DNA of 64,000 nucleotides from Streptomyces sp. NBC_00433. GTDB lineage: Bacteria; Actinomycetota; Actinomycetes; Streptomycetales; Streptomycetaceae. A program made the translations under genes and the position numbers. The first letter of the stretch is position 1. Every line of letters starts with the position of its first letter. Shown piece by piece: positions 26,418 to 35,436 of this stretch. The notes below the pieces were generated by a model. The model did no database searches. It saw only the letters and a program-made list of their open reading frames with translations, and had not been told where the DNA came from. The stretch is from assembly GCA_036015235.1 (NCBI GenBank), contig CP107926.1:8042001-8106000 (forward strand). Reading direction: 5' to 3'.

Positions 26418-29400
26418 ATGAGAACGAAGCGCTCGATCCCGCGGCTGACGGCGGGGGTGGTCGCCACCAGCCTGCTGCTGCTGGGTGGTTCCGCCCTGCC
26501 CGCCGTGGCCGCGGGAGTGCCGGACCTTGCCGCAGGCAAGGCGGCCTCGGCCAGCAGCACCAGCGGCGGCAACACCGCCGACCGGCTCAACGACGGCGAC
26601 CAGAACTCCTACTGGGAGAGCTCGGGCAGCGCCCTGCCCCAGTGGGCGCAGGTCAACCTGGGCAGCAGCACCCTGATCGACAAGGTGCAGCTCAAGGTGC
26701 CGGCCTCCTGGAGTGCGCGCACCGAGACCCTGTCGCTGCAGGCCAGCGACGACGGCACGCTGTTCTCCACGGTGGTCGGCTCGAAGGCGTATACCTTCAC
26801 GCCGGCCAAGGACAACACGGTCACCATCAGCTTCCCGGCCACCAAGGCGCGCTACCTGCGCGCCGACGTGTCGGGGAACACCGCGGGCAAGTCCGCCCAG
26901 CTGTCCGAGATGACCGTGCAGGCCGCCGCGGCCGCCACGGACAACCTCGCCGCGGGCAAGACCACCGCCGAGTCCAGCCACGCCGACGTCTACGGCTCGG
27001 GCAACGCGGTCGACGGCAATGCCAACTCCTACTGGGAGAGCGCCAACAACGCCTTCCCGCAGTGGCTCAGGGTCGACCTGGGCTCCGCGGTGCCGGTCAA
27101 CCAGGTGGTGCTGAAGCTGCCGCCCGCCACCGCGTGGGCGACCCGTACCGAGACGCTCGCCGTCCAGGGCAGCACCAACGGCACGACCTTCAACGACCTG
27201 GTCGCGTCCACGGGTTACACCTTCAACCCGTCCACCGGCAACACGGTGACGATCACCTTCAACACCGCGACCACCCGTTATGTCCGGCTGAACATCACCG
27301 GCAACACCGGCTGGCCGGCCGGCCAGATATCCGAGTTCGAGGTGTACGGCCCCGCCACCGGTGACGTCACCGCCCCCTCGGCGCCGGCGAACCTGGCGTA
27401 CACCCAGCCCGCCTCCGGCCAGATCAAGCTGACCTGGAGCGCCGCGACCGACAACACCGCGGTGACCGGCTACGACGTCTACGCCAACGGCCAGCTGCGC
27501 ACCTCGGTCACCGGCAATGTGCTGACCTACACCGACAGCCAGCCCGACACCGCGACGGTGTCGTACTACGTACGGGCCAAGGACGCGGCGGGCAACCAGT
27601 CCGGGAACAGCAACACCGTCACCCGTACCGGCACCTCCGGCGACACCCAGGCGCCCACCGCGCCCGGCAGCCTCGCCTACACCCAGCCCGGCTCCGGCCA
27701 GATCAAGCTGACCTGGAGCGCGTCGAGCGACAACACCGCGGTGACCGGCTACGAGGTGTTCGCCAACGGGACCAAGGTCGCCACCACCGGCGGCAGCACC
27801 CTGACCTACACCGACAGCCAGCCGGACTCCGCCACGGTCGCGTACTTCGTGCGCGCGATCGACGCGGCGGGCAACGAGTCGGGCAACAGCAACACGGTGA
27901 CCCGCAACGGCAGCACCCCGCCCACCGGCGGCACCAACCAGGCGGTCGGCAAGCCGATCACCGCCACCTCCACCGTGCAGAACTTCGTCGCGGCCAACGC
28001 CGACGACGACGACCTGAACACCTACTGGGAGGGCAGCGGCACCAGCTCGCTGACCGTCTCGCTGGGTTCCAACGTCGACACCGGCTCGGTCGTGGTCAAG
28101 CTCAACCCCAGCGGCGCCTGGGGCGCGCGCACCCAGACCATCGAGGTCCAGGGACGTGAGCAGAGCGCCGGCGGCTTCACCCAGCTGGTCGCGCCCAAGA
28201 GCTACTCCTTCGACCCGGGCTCCGGCAACTCGGTGACCATCCCGGTCACCTCGCGGGTCGCCGACGTCCGGTTGGTCTTCAGCGGCAACTCCGGCGCGGG
28301 CGGCGGCCAGGCCGCCGAATTCCAGGTCATCGGCGTCCCGGGCCCGAACCCGGACCTCACCGTGACCGGGCTGACCGCGTCGCCCTCCGCCCCGGTGGAG
28401 ACCGACCCGATCACGCTCAGCGCGACCGTGAAGAACGCCGGCACCAACTCCTCGCCGGCCAGCAACGTCAACTTCTACCTCGGCACCGTCAAGGTCGGCA
28501 CCGCGAACGTCGGCGCCCTGACGGCCGGCGCGAGCACCGTCGTGACGGCGAGCATCGGCGCCAAGGACGCGGCCAGTTACCAGCTGACCGCCAAGGTGGA
28601 CGAGGCCAACACGGTCGTCGAGCAGAACGAGACCAACAACTCCTACACCAACCCGACCGCCCTGGTGGTCAAGCCGGTCGACACCTCCGACCTGGTCGCC
28701 TCCCCGGTGGCCTGGTCGCCGGGCAACCCGTCGGCGGGCAACAACGTCGCCTTCTCGGTCGCCGTCAAGAACCAGGGCACCGTCGCTTCCGCTTCCGGCG
28801 CGCACAACATCACCCTGACCGTCGCGGACGCCACCACCGGCAGCGTCGTCAAGACGCTCACCGGCTCCTACAGCGGCGCGATCGCGGCCGGGGCCACCAC
28901 CAGCCCGGTCAGCCTGGGCGGCTGGACCGCGGTCAACGGCAAGTACACGGTCAAGACCGTGATCGCCGCCGACGCGAACGAGCTGTCGATCAAGCAGGCC
29001 AACAACACCAGCAGCCAGTCGCTGTTCGTGGGCCGCGGCGCCAACATGCCGTACGACGCCTACGAGGCCGAGTCCGGCGTCCTGGCCGGCGGCGCGACGG
29101 TGCTCGGACCGAACCGCACCATCGGCGACCCCGCGGGCGAGGCGTCCGGCCGCAAGGCCGTGCACCTGGCGAGCAACGGCGCCTCGGTCGAGTTCACCAC
29201 GCTGAACAGCACCAACACGCTGGTGACCCGCTTCAACATCCCGGACGGCACCGACTCGACCACGCTCGACATCTACGTCGACGGCACCTTCCTGAAGACC
29301 ATCAGCCTGACCTCGAAGTACGAGTGGCTGTACGGCGACGAGGCCAGCCCCGGCAACTCGGCCGGCTCCGGCGCCCCGCGGCACATCTACGACGAGGCCA

Positions 29401-30698
29401 ACGTGCTGCTCGGGACCACCGTCCCGGCAGGCCACAAGATCCGGCTGCAGAAGGACGCGGCGAACTCCGCGGCCTACTACAACATCGACTCCGTCGACCT
29501 GGAGCAGGCGACCGCGATCGCCAACCCGGACACGACGAAGTACGTCGTGCCGGCCGGCTTCACCCAGCAGGACGTGCAGAACGCGCTGGACGCCGCACGG
29601 CAGGACACCACCAAGCTCGGTGTCTACCTGCCTGCCGGCGACTACCAGACGTCCAGCAAGTTCAACGTCTACGGCCGCGCCATCAACGTGCTCGGCGCCG
29701 GTCCCTGGTTCACCCGCTTCTACACGCCCACCGGGCAGGAGAACACCGACGCCGGCTTCCTGGCCTCCGCCAGCGGCACGAAGTTCAGCGGCTTCGGCTT
29801 CTTCGGCAACTACACCAGCCGCATCGACGGCCCCGGCAAGCCGTGGGACCTCACCGGTGTGACCGGTATGACGATCGACAACGTGTGGATCGAGCACACC
29901 ATCGTCGGTGTCTGGGGCACCAACGTCGACAACTCGACCATCACCAACCTGCGGATCCGCGACACCTTCGCCGACGGCGTCAACCTGACCAACGGGTCCA
30001 GCGGCAACACGGTCAGCAACATCGAGGCCAGGTCCACCGGTGACGACAGCTTCGCGCTCTTCCCGGCGATCGACCACACCAACGAGCAGGAGGTCAACAA
30101 CACCTTCCAGAACCTGACGGTGAAGAACGTCTGGCGGGCGGCGGGCCTGGCGGTCTACGGCGGCGGTGGCAACACCTTCAGCAACCTCTACATCGCCGAC
30201 AGCCTCACCTACCCGGGCATCACCGTCGGTTCGCTGCAGTTCGGCGGCATCCCGGCGCTCGGCTTCGAGTCCTCGCCGCAGACCACCTTCTCCAACATCT
30301 CGCTGGCGAGAGACGGCGGTCACTTCTGGGGACAGCAGGCCTTCCCCGCGCTGTGGATCTTCTCGGCCGAGTTCAAGCTCCAGGGTCTGCGGTTCAACAA
30401 CATCGACATCACCGACCCGACGTACGCCGGTGTGATGTTCCAGACCAAGTGGAACGGCAGCACCTCGCTCAACCCGATCAGCGACACGGTCTTCACCAAC
30501 CTGTCGGTGACCGGCGCCCACAAGAGCGGTGACGCCTTCGACGCCAAGTCGGGCTTCGGACTGTGGGCCAACCCGCAGCCCGAGTCCGGGCAGGGCCCGG
30601 CGGTCGGCTCCGTGACGATCAACGGGCTGCACGAGAGCGACAACGCGGTGGACATCCAGAACACCACCACCACCTTCACCATCAACGCAACCGGCTAG
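26418..30698 (+). CDS. Large secreted GH87-like alpha-1,3-glucanase with multiple accessory modules
   Basis: A 1426-residue protein with a signal peptide to about 32. Domains in order are discoidin-like at 35-175 and 175-313, FnIII at 318-405 and 412-495, a third discoidin-like at 505-640, CARDB at 645-755 and 757-870, and a CBM6/35-like module at 878-1035. A right-handed beta-helix fills 1041-1426. Within it, RDTFADGVNLTNGSSGN and ARSTGDDSFAL match the acidic motifs of GH87 mycodextranases. It should cut alpha-1,3-glucan of fungal walls or dental-type glucans. The start at 26418 has a GAGGGA site. Near-identical FnIII copies indicate internal duplication. Confidence 0.88.
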   Translation: MRTKRSIPRLTAGVVATSLLLLGGSALPAVAAGVPDLAAGKAASASSTSGGNTADRLNDGDQNSYWESSGSALPQWAQVNLGSSTLIDKVQLKVPASWSARTETLSLQASDDGTLFSTVVGSKAYTFTPAKDNTVTISFPATKARYLRADVSGNTAGKSAQLSEMTVQAAAAATDNLAAGKTTAESSHADVYGSGNAVDGNANSYWESANNAFPQWLRVDLGSAVPVNQVVLKLPPATAWATRTETLAVQGSTNGTTFNDLVASTGYTFNPSTGNTVTITFNTATTRYVRLNITGNTGWPAGQISEFEVYGPATGDVTAPSAPANLAYTQPASGQIKLTWSAATDNTAVTGYDVYANGQLRTSVTGNVLTYTDSQPDTATVSYYVRAKDAAGNQSGNSNTVTRTGTSGDTQAPTAPGSLAYTQPGSGQIKLTWSASSDNTAVTGYEVFANGTKVATTGGSTLTYTDSQPDSATVAYFVRAIDAAGNESGNSNTVTRNGSTPPTGGTNQAVGKPITATSTVQNFVAANADDDDLNTYWEGSGTSSLTVSLGSNVDTGSVVVKLNPSGAWGARTQTIEVQGREQSAGGFTQLVAPKSYSFDPGSGNSVTIPVTSRVADVRLVFSGNSGAGGGQAAEFQVIGVPGPNPDLTVTGLTASPSAPVETDPITLSATVKNAGTNSSPASNVNFYLGTVKVGTANVGALTAGASTVVTASIGAKDAASYQLTAKVDEANTVVEQNETNNSYTNPTALVVKPVDTSDLVASPVAWSPGNPSAGNNVAFSVAVKNQGTVASASGAHNITLTVADATTGSVVKTLTGSYSGAIAAGATTSPVSLGGWTAVNGKYTVKTVIAADANELSIKQANNTSSQSLFVGRGANMPYDAYEAESGVLAGGATVLGPNRTIGDPAGEASGRKAVHLASNGASVEFTTLNSTNTLVTRFNIPDGTDSTTLDIYVDGTFLKTISLTSKYEWLYGDEASPGNSAGSGAPRHIYDEANVLLGTTVPAGHKIRLQKDAANSAAYYNIDSVDLEQATAIANPDTTKYVVPAGFTQQDVQNALDAARQDTTKLGVYLPAGDYQTSSKFNVYGRAINVLGAGPWFTRFYTPTGQENTDAGFLASASGTKFSGFGFFGNYTSRIDGPGKPWDLTGVTGMTIDNVWIEHTIVGVWGTNVDNSTITNLRIRDTFADGVNLTNGSSGNTVSNIEARSTGDDSFALFPAIDHTNEQEVNNTFQNLTVKNVWRAAGLAVYGGGGNTFSNLYIADSLTYPGITVGSLQFGGIPALGFESSPQTTFSNISLARDGGHFWGQQAFPALWIFSAEFKLQGLRFNNIDITDPTYAGVMFQTKWNGSTSLNPISDTVFTNLSVTGAHKSGDAFDAKSGFGLWANPQPESGQGPAVGSVTINGLHESDNAVDIQNTTTTFTINATG

Positions 30699-30713
30699 GG
30701 CCGCAGGCCGGAG

Positions 30714-30750
30714 GCGGTGCCCGCGTTCGAAACCTGAACGCAGGCACCGC
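30714..30750 (+). terminator. Terminator after the GH87 gene
   Basis: Arms 30714-30728 and 30736-30750 pair over 15 bp with one mismatch and a 7-nt loop, 16 nt after the stop. Confidence 0.75.
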
Positions 30751-30811
30751 GCCGCGTCCGTGACGGAGCGTAAGCGCGGCCGGATTGTATTCAGGTGATG
30801 AACGTGGGGGC

Positions 30812-30840
30812 TTGACGCCGCATTGGTCTAGTCCTACGGT
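30812..30840 (+). promoter_or_regulatory. GH18 promoter with DasR-like site
   Basis: TTGACG (30812-30817) and TACGGT (30835-30840) are 17 nt apart, a good vegetative promoter. Bases 30822-30837 match the published DasR-responsive element at about 13 of 16 positions (TGGTCTAG core) and cover the spacer and -10 box. DasR, a GntR-family regulator, represses chitin genes until glucosamine-6-phosphate accumulates. Confidence 0.7.
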
Positions 30841-30930
30841 CACCGATGCGCCGACAGTCAGGTCGGCGTCCACCGTTCATTCATCTGAATCAACGGACCG
30901 GGCTGTCCGCTATCGGAAGGCCTCCCCCCC

Positions 30931-32364
30931 ATGCAAAGACCGCGCATCGCGCTGAAGACGCTCGGCGCCCTCACCGCAGTGCCCGCACTGGCCGCCGGCC
31001 TGCTGCTCGCCACCGGCGCCCCCGCACACGCCGCGGCCAACCCGGGCCCCGGCTTCCCGGCGCAATATGCCGCGCCCTACGCCGAGGTGTGGAATTCGCC
31101 GTCGGCGTTGACCAACGCCAAGAACGCCACCGGCATCAAGTACTTCACCCTCGCCTTCGTCATCGACGGCGGCGGCTGCAACGCCACCTTCAACGGCGAC
31201 ACCTCCATCACCGACGCGAGCTGGACCTCGGCCGTCAACAGCCTGCGGTCCTCCGGGGGCGACGTCATCGCGTCCTTCGGCGGCGCCTCCGGCACCGAGG
31301 AGGCCCTCGCCTGTACGTCGGTCTCCGCGCTGGAGACGCAGTACAAGCGGGTCATCGACGGGCTCAACCTGACCCGGGTCGACTTCGACATCGAGGGCAG
31401 CGCGCTCAACAACACCGCCGCCAACGACCGGCGCAACACCGCGCTCGCCGACCTCCAGCAGCAGTACGCCGTCCAGGGCAAGCGCCTGGACGTGCAGTAC
31501 ACCCTGCCGGTCGACCCCAGCGGCCTGGAGTCCAACTCCCTGAGCCTGCTGAACAACGCCAAGAGCCACAACCTGACCGTCAACCTCGTCAACATCATGA
31601 CGATGGACTACGGGTCCGCGATGGACATGGGCAACGCCGCCATCAGCGCGGCGCAGGGCCTGCACACCCAGCTCGGCCAGATATGGAACACCAAGTCCTC
31701 CGCCCAGCTGTGGGCGATGGAGGGCAACACCCCGATGATCGGGGTCAACGACACCTCCAGCGAGGTCTTCTCCACCTCCGACGCCCAGGACGTGGAGAAC
31801 TTCGCCAAGTCCAACGGCATCCAGGAGCTGTCCTTCTGGGCGCTCGGCCGCGACAAGGCCTGCGCCTCCAACGGCGGCTCCGCCCAGAGCGGCTGCAGCG
31901 GCACCTCGCAGTCCGCCTGGCAGTTCTCCAGCATCTTCAACGCCGTCACCGGCGGCGCCACCACCCCGCCGCCGACCGGCGGCGGCCCGATCCACTCCGG
32001 CTACGCCGACAAGTGCGTCGACATCGCGGCGGCCGCGACCGCCAACGGCACCGCGGTCCAGCTCTACGACTGCAACGGCACCACCGCGCAGAACTGGACC
32101 GTCGGCTCCGGCGGCACCCTGCAGGCGCTCGGCAAGTGCATGGACGTCGCGGCGGCCGGCACCGCCAACGGCACCAAGGTGCAGATCTACGACTGCAACG
32201 GCACCGGCTCCCAGGTCTGGCAGAAGGGCACCGGCAACACGCTGGTGAACCCCCAGTCCGGCAAGTGCCTGGACGCCACCGGCCGCAGCTCCGCCAACGG
32301 CACCCGGCTGCAGATCTGGACCTGCGCGGGCGGCACCAACCAGCAGTGGACGCTGTCGTCCTGA
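30931..32364 (+). CDS. Secreted GH18 chitinase-like enzyme with ricin-type lectin domain
   Basis: A 477-residue protein with a signal peptide to about 35. The GH18 barrel spans about 45-340. FGGASGTEEALAC is the SxGG-like strand, and LTRVDFDIEGSA carries the DxDxE catalytic signature with the Glu. IMTMDYGSAMDMG and LSFWALGRD complete the active site. A Pro/Thr/Gly linker leads to a ricin B beta-trefoil at about 350-477, with three repeats containing YDCNGT or WTCAGG. It should hydrolyse chitin, with the lectin binding the insoluble substrate. The DasR-like promoter supports that role. Confidence 0.92.
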   Translation: MQRPRIALKTLGALTAVPALAAGLLLATGAPAHAAANPGPGFPAQYAAPYAEVWNSPSALTNAKNATGIKYFTLAFVIDGGGCNATFNGDTSITDASWTSAVNSLRSSGGDVIASFGGASGTEEALACTSVSALETQYKRVIDGLNLTRVDFDIEGSALNNTAANDRRNTALADLQQQYAVQGKRLDVQYTLPVDPSGLESNSLSLLNNAKSHNLTVNLVNIMTMDYGSAMDMGNAAISAAQGLHTQLGQIWNTKSSAQLWAMEGNTPMIGVNDTSSEVFSTSDAQDVENFAKSNGIQELSFWALGRDKACASNGGSAQSGCSGTSQSAWQFSSIFNAVTGGATTPPPTGGGPIHSGYADKCVDIAAAATANGTAVQLYDCNGTTAQNWTVGSGGTLQALGKCMDVAAAGTANGTKVQIYDCNGTGSQVWQKGTGNTLVNPQSGKCLDATGRSSANGTRLQIWTCAGGTNQQWTLSS

Positions 32365-32442
32365 CCGGACGGCAGTACGGCGGGAGCTGACCGGAAGGCG
32401 GCACTTTACGGCCGGAAGGAGCAGCGCCCCGCGCACGCCCGG

Positions 32443-32472
32443 CCCTGGGCGGGTCGCACGACCCGCCCGGGG
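32443..32472 (+). terminator. Hairpin after the GH18 gene
   Basis: Bases 32443-32456 and 32459-32472 form a 14-bp stem with one G-U pair and almost no loop. It follows the chitinase stop by about 80 nt. Confidence 0.6.
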
Positions 32473-32578
32473 CCGCCGCAAATCGCGCGCCCCCGCGGCG
32501 GTGATCGGCGAGTATCGGATCATCAGGCCGCCGCGGGACCGCCGCGGCGGCGCCGCCCCGCCCTCGCGAGGAGCCCCG

Positions 32579-33094
32579 ATGAACACCGCTGAACTGCTGG
32601 CCGACGCCTACGGCCGCATCAAGGAGGTCGTCCACGACGCCGTCGAGGGACTGACCGCCGACGAACTGGCCGACCGCGTCGACCCGGCGGCGAATTCCGT
32701 CGGCTGGCTGGTCTGGCACCTCACCCGGGTCCACGACGACCATGTCGCCGCCGTCGCCGGCCGCCCGCAGACCTGGACCGAGGACGGCTGGGACGAGCGC
32801 TTCGGCCTGCCCTTCGACGCCGCCGACATCGGCTACGGCCACAACCCGGACCAGGTCGCCGAGGTGAAGGTCGGCTCCGCCCAACTGCTCACCGGCTACT
32901 ACGACGCGGTGCACGAGCAGACCCTCCGCTACCTGCGCACGCTCGACGACGCCGACCTCGACACGGTGGTGGACCGCCGCTGGAGCCCGCCGGTGACCCT
33001 CGGGGTGCGGCTGGTCAGCGTGGTCTCCGACGACCTCCAGCACGCCGGCCAGGCCGCCTTCCTGCGCGGCATCCTGCTGCGCCGCCGCGGCTGA
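32579..33094 (+). CDS. DinB-like/DUF664 protein
   Basis: A 171-residue four-helix protein. VGWLVWHLTRVHDDHVA gives the first histidine group and DDLQHAGQAAFLRG the last. These are the metal-binding positions of DinB-like enzymes. Some relatives are mycothiol-dependent transferases, but the substrate here is unknown. The start at 32579 has a GAGGAG site. It stands alone between the chitinase and the MFS-MarR pair. Confidence 0.82.
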   Translation: MNTAELLADAYGRIKEVVHDAVEGLTADELADRVDPAANSVGWLVWHLTRVHDDHVAAVAGRPQTWTEDGWDERFGLPFDAADIGYGHNPDQVAEVKVGSAQLLTGYYDAVHEQTLRYLRTLDDADLDTVVDRRWSPPVTLGVRLVSVVSDDLQHAGQAAFLRGILLRRRG

Positions 33095-33126
33095 GCGGCG
33101 CAGGGGCCGCGGGGGCAGCCCGATGC

Positions 33127-33153
33127 TAGAATTACTTAACCTAAGTTAAGTAA
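33127..33153 (+). promoter_or_regulatory. -10 box and MarR-type operator of the MFS-MarR unit
   Basis: A TAGAAT -10 box at 33127-33132 is followed directly by a perfect inverted repeat, TTACTTAAC (33132-33140) and GTTAAGTAA (33145-33153), with a 4-nt spacer. It is by far the most AT-rich site nearby, and its size and position suit the MarR regulator encoded downstream. Confidence 0.75.
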
Positions 33154-33169
33154 CTGACCCGGGCGGGGT

Positions 33170-34894
33170 GTGAACGGCCTGATGGCGACCGAAGACGCGA
33201 CCAAGCGAATACAGCGGCGGCCACCGCGTATCGCAGCCGACCATCCGAACTACAAGTGGGTGGCGCTGTCCAACACCACCCTCGGCATGCTCATCGCCAC
33301 GATCAACTCCTCGATCGTGCTGATCTCGCTGCCCGCGATCTTCAACGGCATCAGGCTCGACCCGCTCCAGCCCGGGAACGTCAGCTACCTGCTGTGGATG
33401 CTGATGGGCTACATGCTCGTCACCGCCGTCCTGGTGGTCACGCTCGGCCGCCTCGGCGACATCCTCGGCCGGGTCAAGATCTACAACGCCGGCTTCCTCA
33501 TCTTCACCGTCACCTCGGTGATCCTCTCCGTCGACCCGATGCACGGCGGCGGCGGAGCGCTGTGGCTGATCGGCTGGCGGGTCGCCCAGGCGGTCGGCGG
33601 ATCCATGCTGATGGCCAACTCGGCGGCGATCATCACCGACGCCTTCCCGGCCCGCCAGCGCGGCATGGCCCTCGGCGTGAACATGGTGGCCGGCATCGCC
33701 GGCTCCTTCATCGGCCTGGTCCTCGGCGGCCTGCTCGCCGAGTGGAACTGGCGCTCCATCTTCTGGGTCAACGTGCCGATCGGCCTGATCGGCACCGTGT
33801 GGGCCTACCGCTCGCTGCACGAGACCGGGGTGCGCCGCCCGGCCAGGATGGACTGGTGGGGCAACATCTCCTTCGCCGCCGGCCTGACCGCGCTGCTGGC
33901 CGGCATCACCTACGGCATCCAGCCCTACGGCGGCCACACCATGGGCTGGACCAACCCCTGGGTGCTCGCCGGACTCATCGGCGGCGTCGCGACGCTGGTG
34001 GCCTTCTGCCTGATCGAGAACGCCGTCGCCGAGCCGATGTTCCCGCTCGCGCTGTTCCGCAACGCGGCCTTCGCCGGCGGCAACGCGGCCACCCTGCTGG
34101 GCTCCATCGCCCGCGGCGGCCTGCAGTTCATGCTGATCATCTGGCTGCAGGGCATCTGGCTGCCGCTGCACGGCTACAACTACGCCGACACGCCGCTGTG
34201 GGCCGGCATCTACCTGCTGCCGCTCACCGTCGGCTTCCTGGCCGCGGGACCCGTCGCGGGCGCGCTGTCCGACCGCTACGGCGCCCGGCTGTTCGCCGCC
34301 TCCGGCTTCGTGGTGATGGCCGGCTCCTTCGCCGGACTGCTGCTGATCCCCACCGACTTCAGCTACTGGGTCTTCGCGCTGGTGGTCTTCCTCAACGGCC
34401 TCGGCGGCGGCCTGTTCGCCGCGCCCAACACCTCGATCATCATGGCCAGCGTGCCCGCGGAGTCCCGCGGCGCCGCCTCCGGCATGCGCGCCACCTTCCA
34501 GAACGCCGGCATGGTGCTGTCCATCGGCGTCTTCTTCTCGCTGATGGTCGCCGGCCTCGCCCGCTCGCTGCCGCACACCCTCAGCACCGGCCTCATGGGC
34601 CAGGGCGTGCCCGCGGCCAACGCCCACGAGGTGGCGAACCTGCCCCCGGTCGGCACCCTCTTCGCCGCCTTCCTCGGCTACAACCCGATCCAGCAGTTGC
34701 TCGGCTCCGACCTGCTCGGCAAGCTCCCCGCGGCCGACGCGCACACCCTGACCGGGCGGGAGTTCTTCCCGCACCTGATCTCGGGTCCCTTCCACGACGG
34801 CCTGGTCGTGGTGTTCGCCCTGGCGATCGTGATGTCCTTGGTCGCAGCAGGCGCGTCGCTGATCCGCAGTCGCCGCACCAGCACGGACAGCTGA
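33170..34894 (+). CDS. MFS drug exporter (DHA2 type, 14 TM)
   Basis: A 574-residue transporter with about 14 hydrophobic segments. LGRLGDILGRVKIYN is the loop 2-3 motif A, and GGSMLMANSAAIITDAFPARQRGMALGVN and GLVLGGLLAEWNWRSIFWVNVPIG are DHA2 family signatures. The GTG at 33170 gives the longest product, but its ribosome site is poor, and the ATG at 33182 is possible. The MarR gene follows within 30 nt, so the pair is likely one unit controlled by the inverted repeat at 33132-33153. Likely role: export of a toxic compound or antibiotic. Confidence 0.9.
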   Translation: MNGLMATEDATKRIQRRPPRIAADHPNYKWVALSNTTLGMLIATINSSIVLISLPAIFNGIRLDPLQPGNVSYLLWMLMGYMLVTAVLVVTLGRLGDILGRVKIYNAGFLIFTVTSVILSVDPMHGGGGALWLIGWRVAQAVGGSMLMANSAAIITDAFPARQRGMALGVNMVAGIAGSFIGLVLGGLLAEWNWRSIFWVNVPIGLIGTVWAYRSLHETGVRRPARMDWWGNISFAAGLTALLAGITYGIQPYGGHTMGWTNPWVLAGLIGGVATLVAFCLIENAVAEPMFPLALFRNAAFAGGNAATLLGSIARGGLQFMLIIWLQGIWLPLHGYNYADTPLWAGIYLLPLTVGFLAAGPVAGALSDRYGARLFAASGFVVMAGSFAGLLLIPTDFSYWVFALVVFLNGLGGGLFAAPNTSIIMASVPAESRGAASGMRATFQNAGMVLSIGVFFSLMVAGLARSLPHTLSTGLMGQGVPAANAHEVANLPPVGTLFAAFLGYNPIQQLLGSDLLGKLPAADAHTLTGREFFPHLISGPFHDGLVVVFALAIVMSLVAAGASLIRSRRTSTDS

Positions 34895-34923
34895 CCGCGG
34901 CAGGACCCAGGAGGCGCCCCGCC

Positions 34924-35406
34924 ATGACCGACACCGACGGGCGCGGGGCGCCCTCCTCCTCCGCCGTCTCCCGGCTGCGGCTGGTCATCGCCCGGCTCTA
35001 CCGCCAGCTCGCGCAGGCCTCGGGCGACGACCTCAACCTCACCTACGCCCAGCTGTCCGCGCTGGCCAGGACCCTGGAGCACGGCCCGCTGCGGATCGGT
35101 GAGCTGGCCGCCCACGAGCAGGTCGCGGCCCCCTCACTGACCCGGACGATGGCGCCGCTGATCGCCGCGGGCCTGGTCGCCAAGCAGCCCGACCCCTCAG
35201 ACGGCCGCTCCTGGCTGGTCAGCACCACCTCCGAGGGCGCCGACCTGCTCGGCCGCATCCGCCGCGAGCGCTCCGAGCTGCTGGCCCGCAGGATGGCCCG
35301 GCTCGACCCCGGCCGGCTCGACACCCTGCTGGCGGCGCTGCCCGTCCTGGAGCAGCTGCTGACCGAGCCGGAGCCCGAGCCCCCGGCCGGGACCGGCGGG
35401 GGCTGA
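34924..35406 (+). CDS. MarR-family regulator
   Basis: A 160-residue winged-helix protein. The recognition part reads LTYAQLSALARTL, LRIGELAAHEQVAAPSLTRTMAPLIAAGLVAKQPDPSDGRSWLV, a normal MarR DNA-binding domain with DxRxxLV-type wing. The AGGAGG site precedes the ATG at 34924. It follows the exporter gene and probably represses both through the upstream inverted repeat until a ligand binds. Confidence 0.9.
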   Translation: MTDTDGRGAPSSSAVSRLRLVIARLYRQLAQASGDDLNLTYAQLSALARTLEHGPLRIGELAAHEQVAAPSLTRTMAPLIAAGLVAKQPDPSDGRSWLVSTTSEGADLLGRIRRERSELLARRMARLDPGRLDTLLAALPVLEQLLTEPEPEPPAGTGGG

Positions 35407-35436
35407 ACCGCCGTCACGACCGGGTCCGGCCCGCCG

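Noticed and set aside
26133..30632. 1499-residue open frame on the minus strand opposite the GH87 gene
   Set aside because: It is a low-complexity Arg/Gly/Val-rich shadow frame produced by high third-position GC. The plus strand has the signal peptide and recognised domains.
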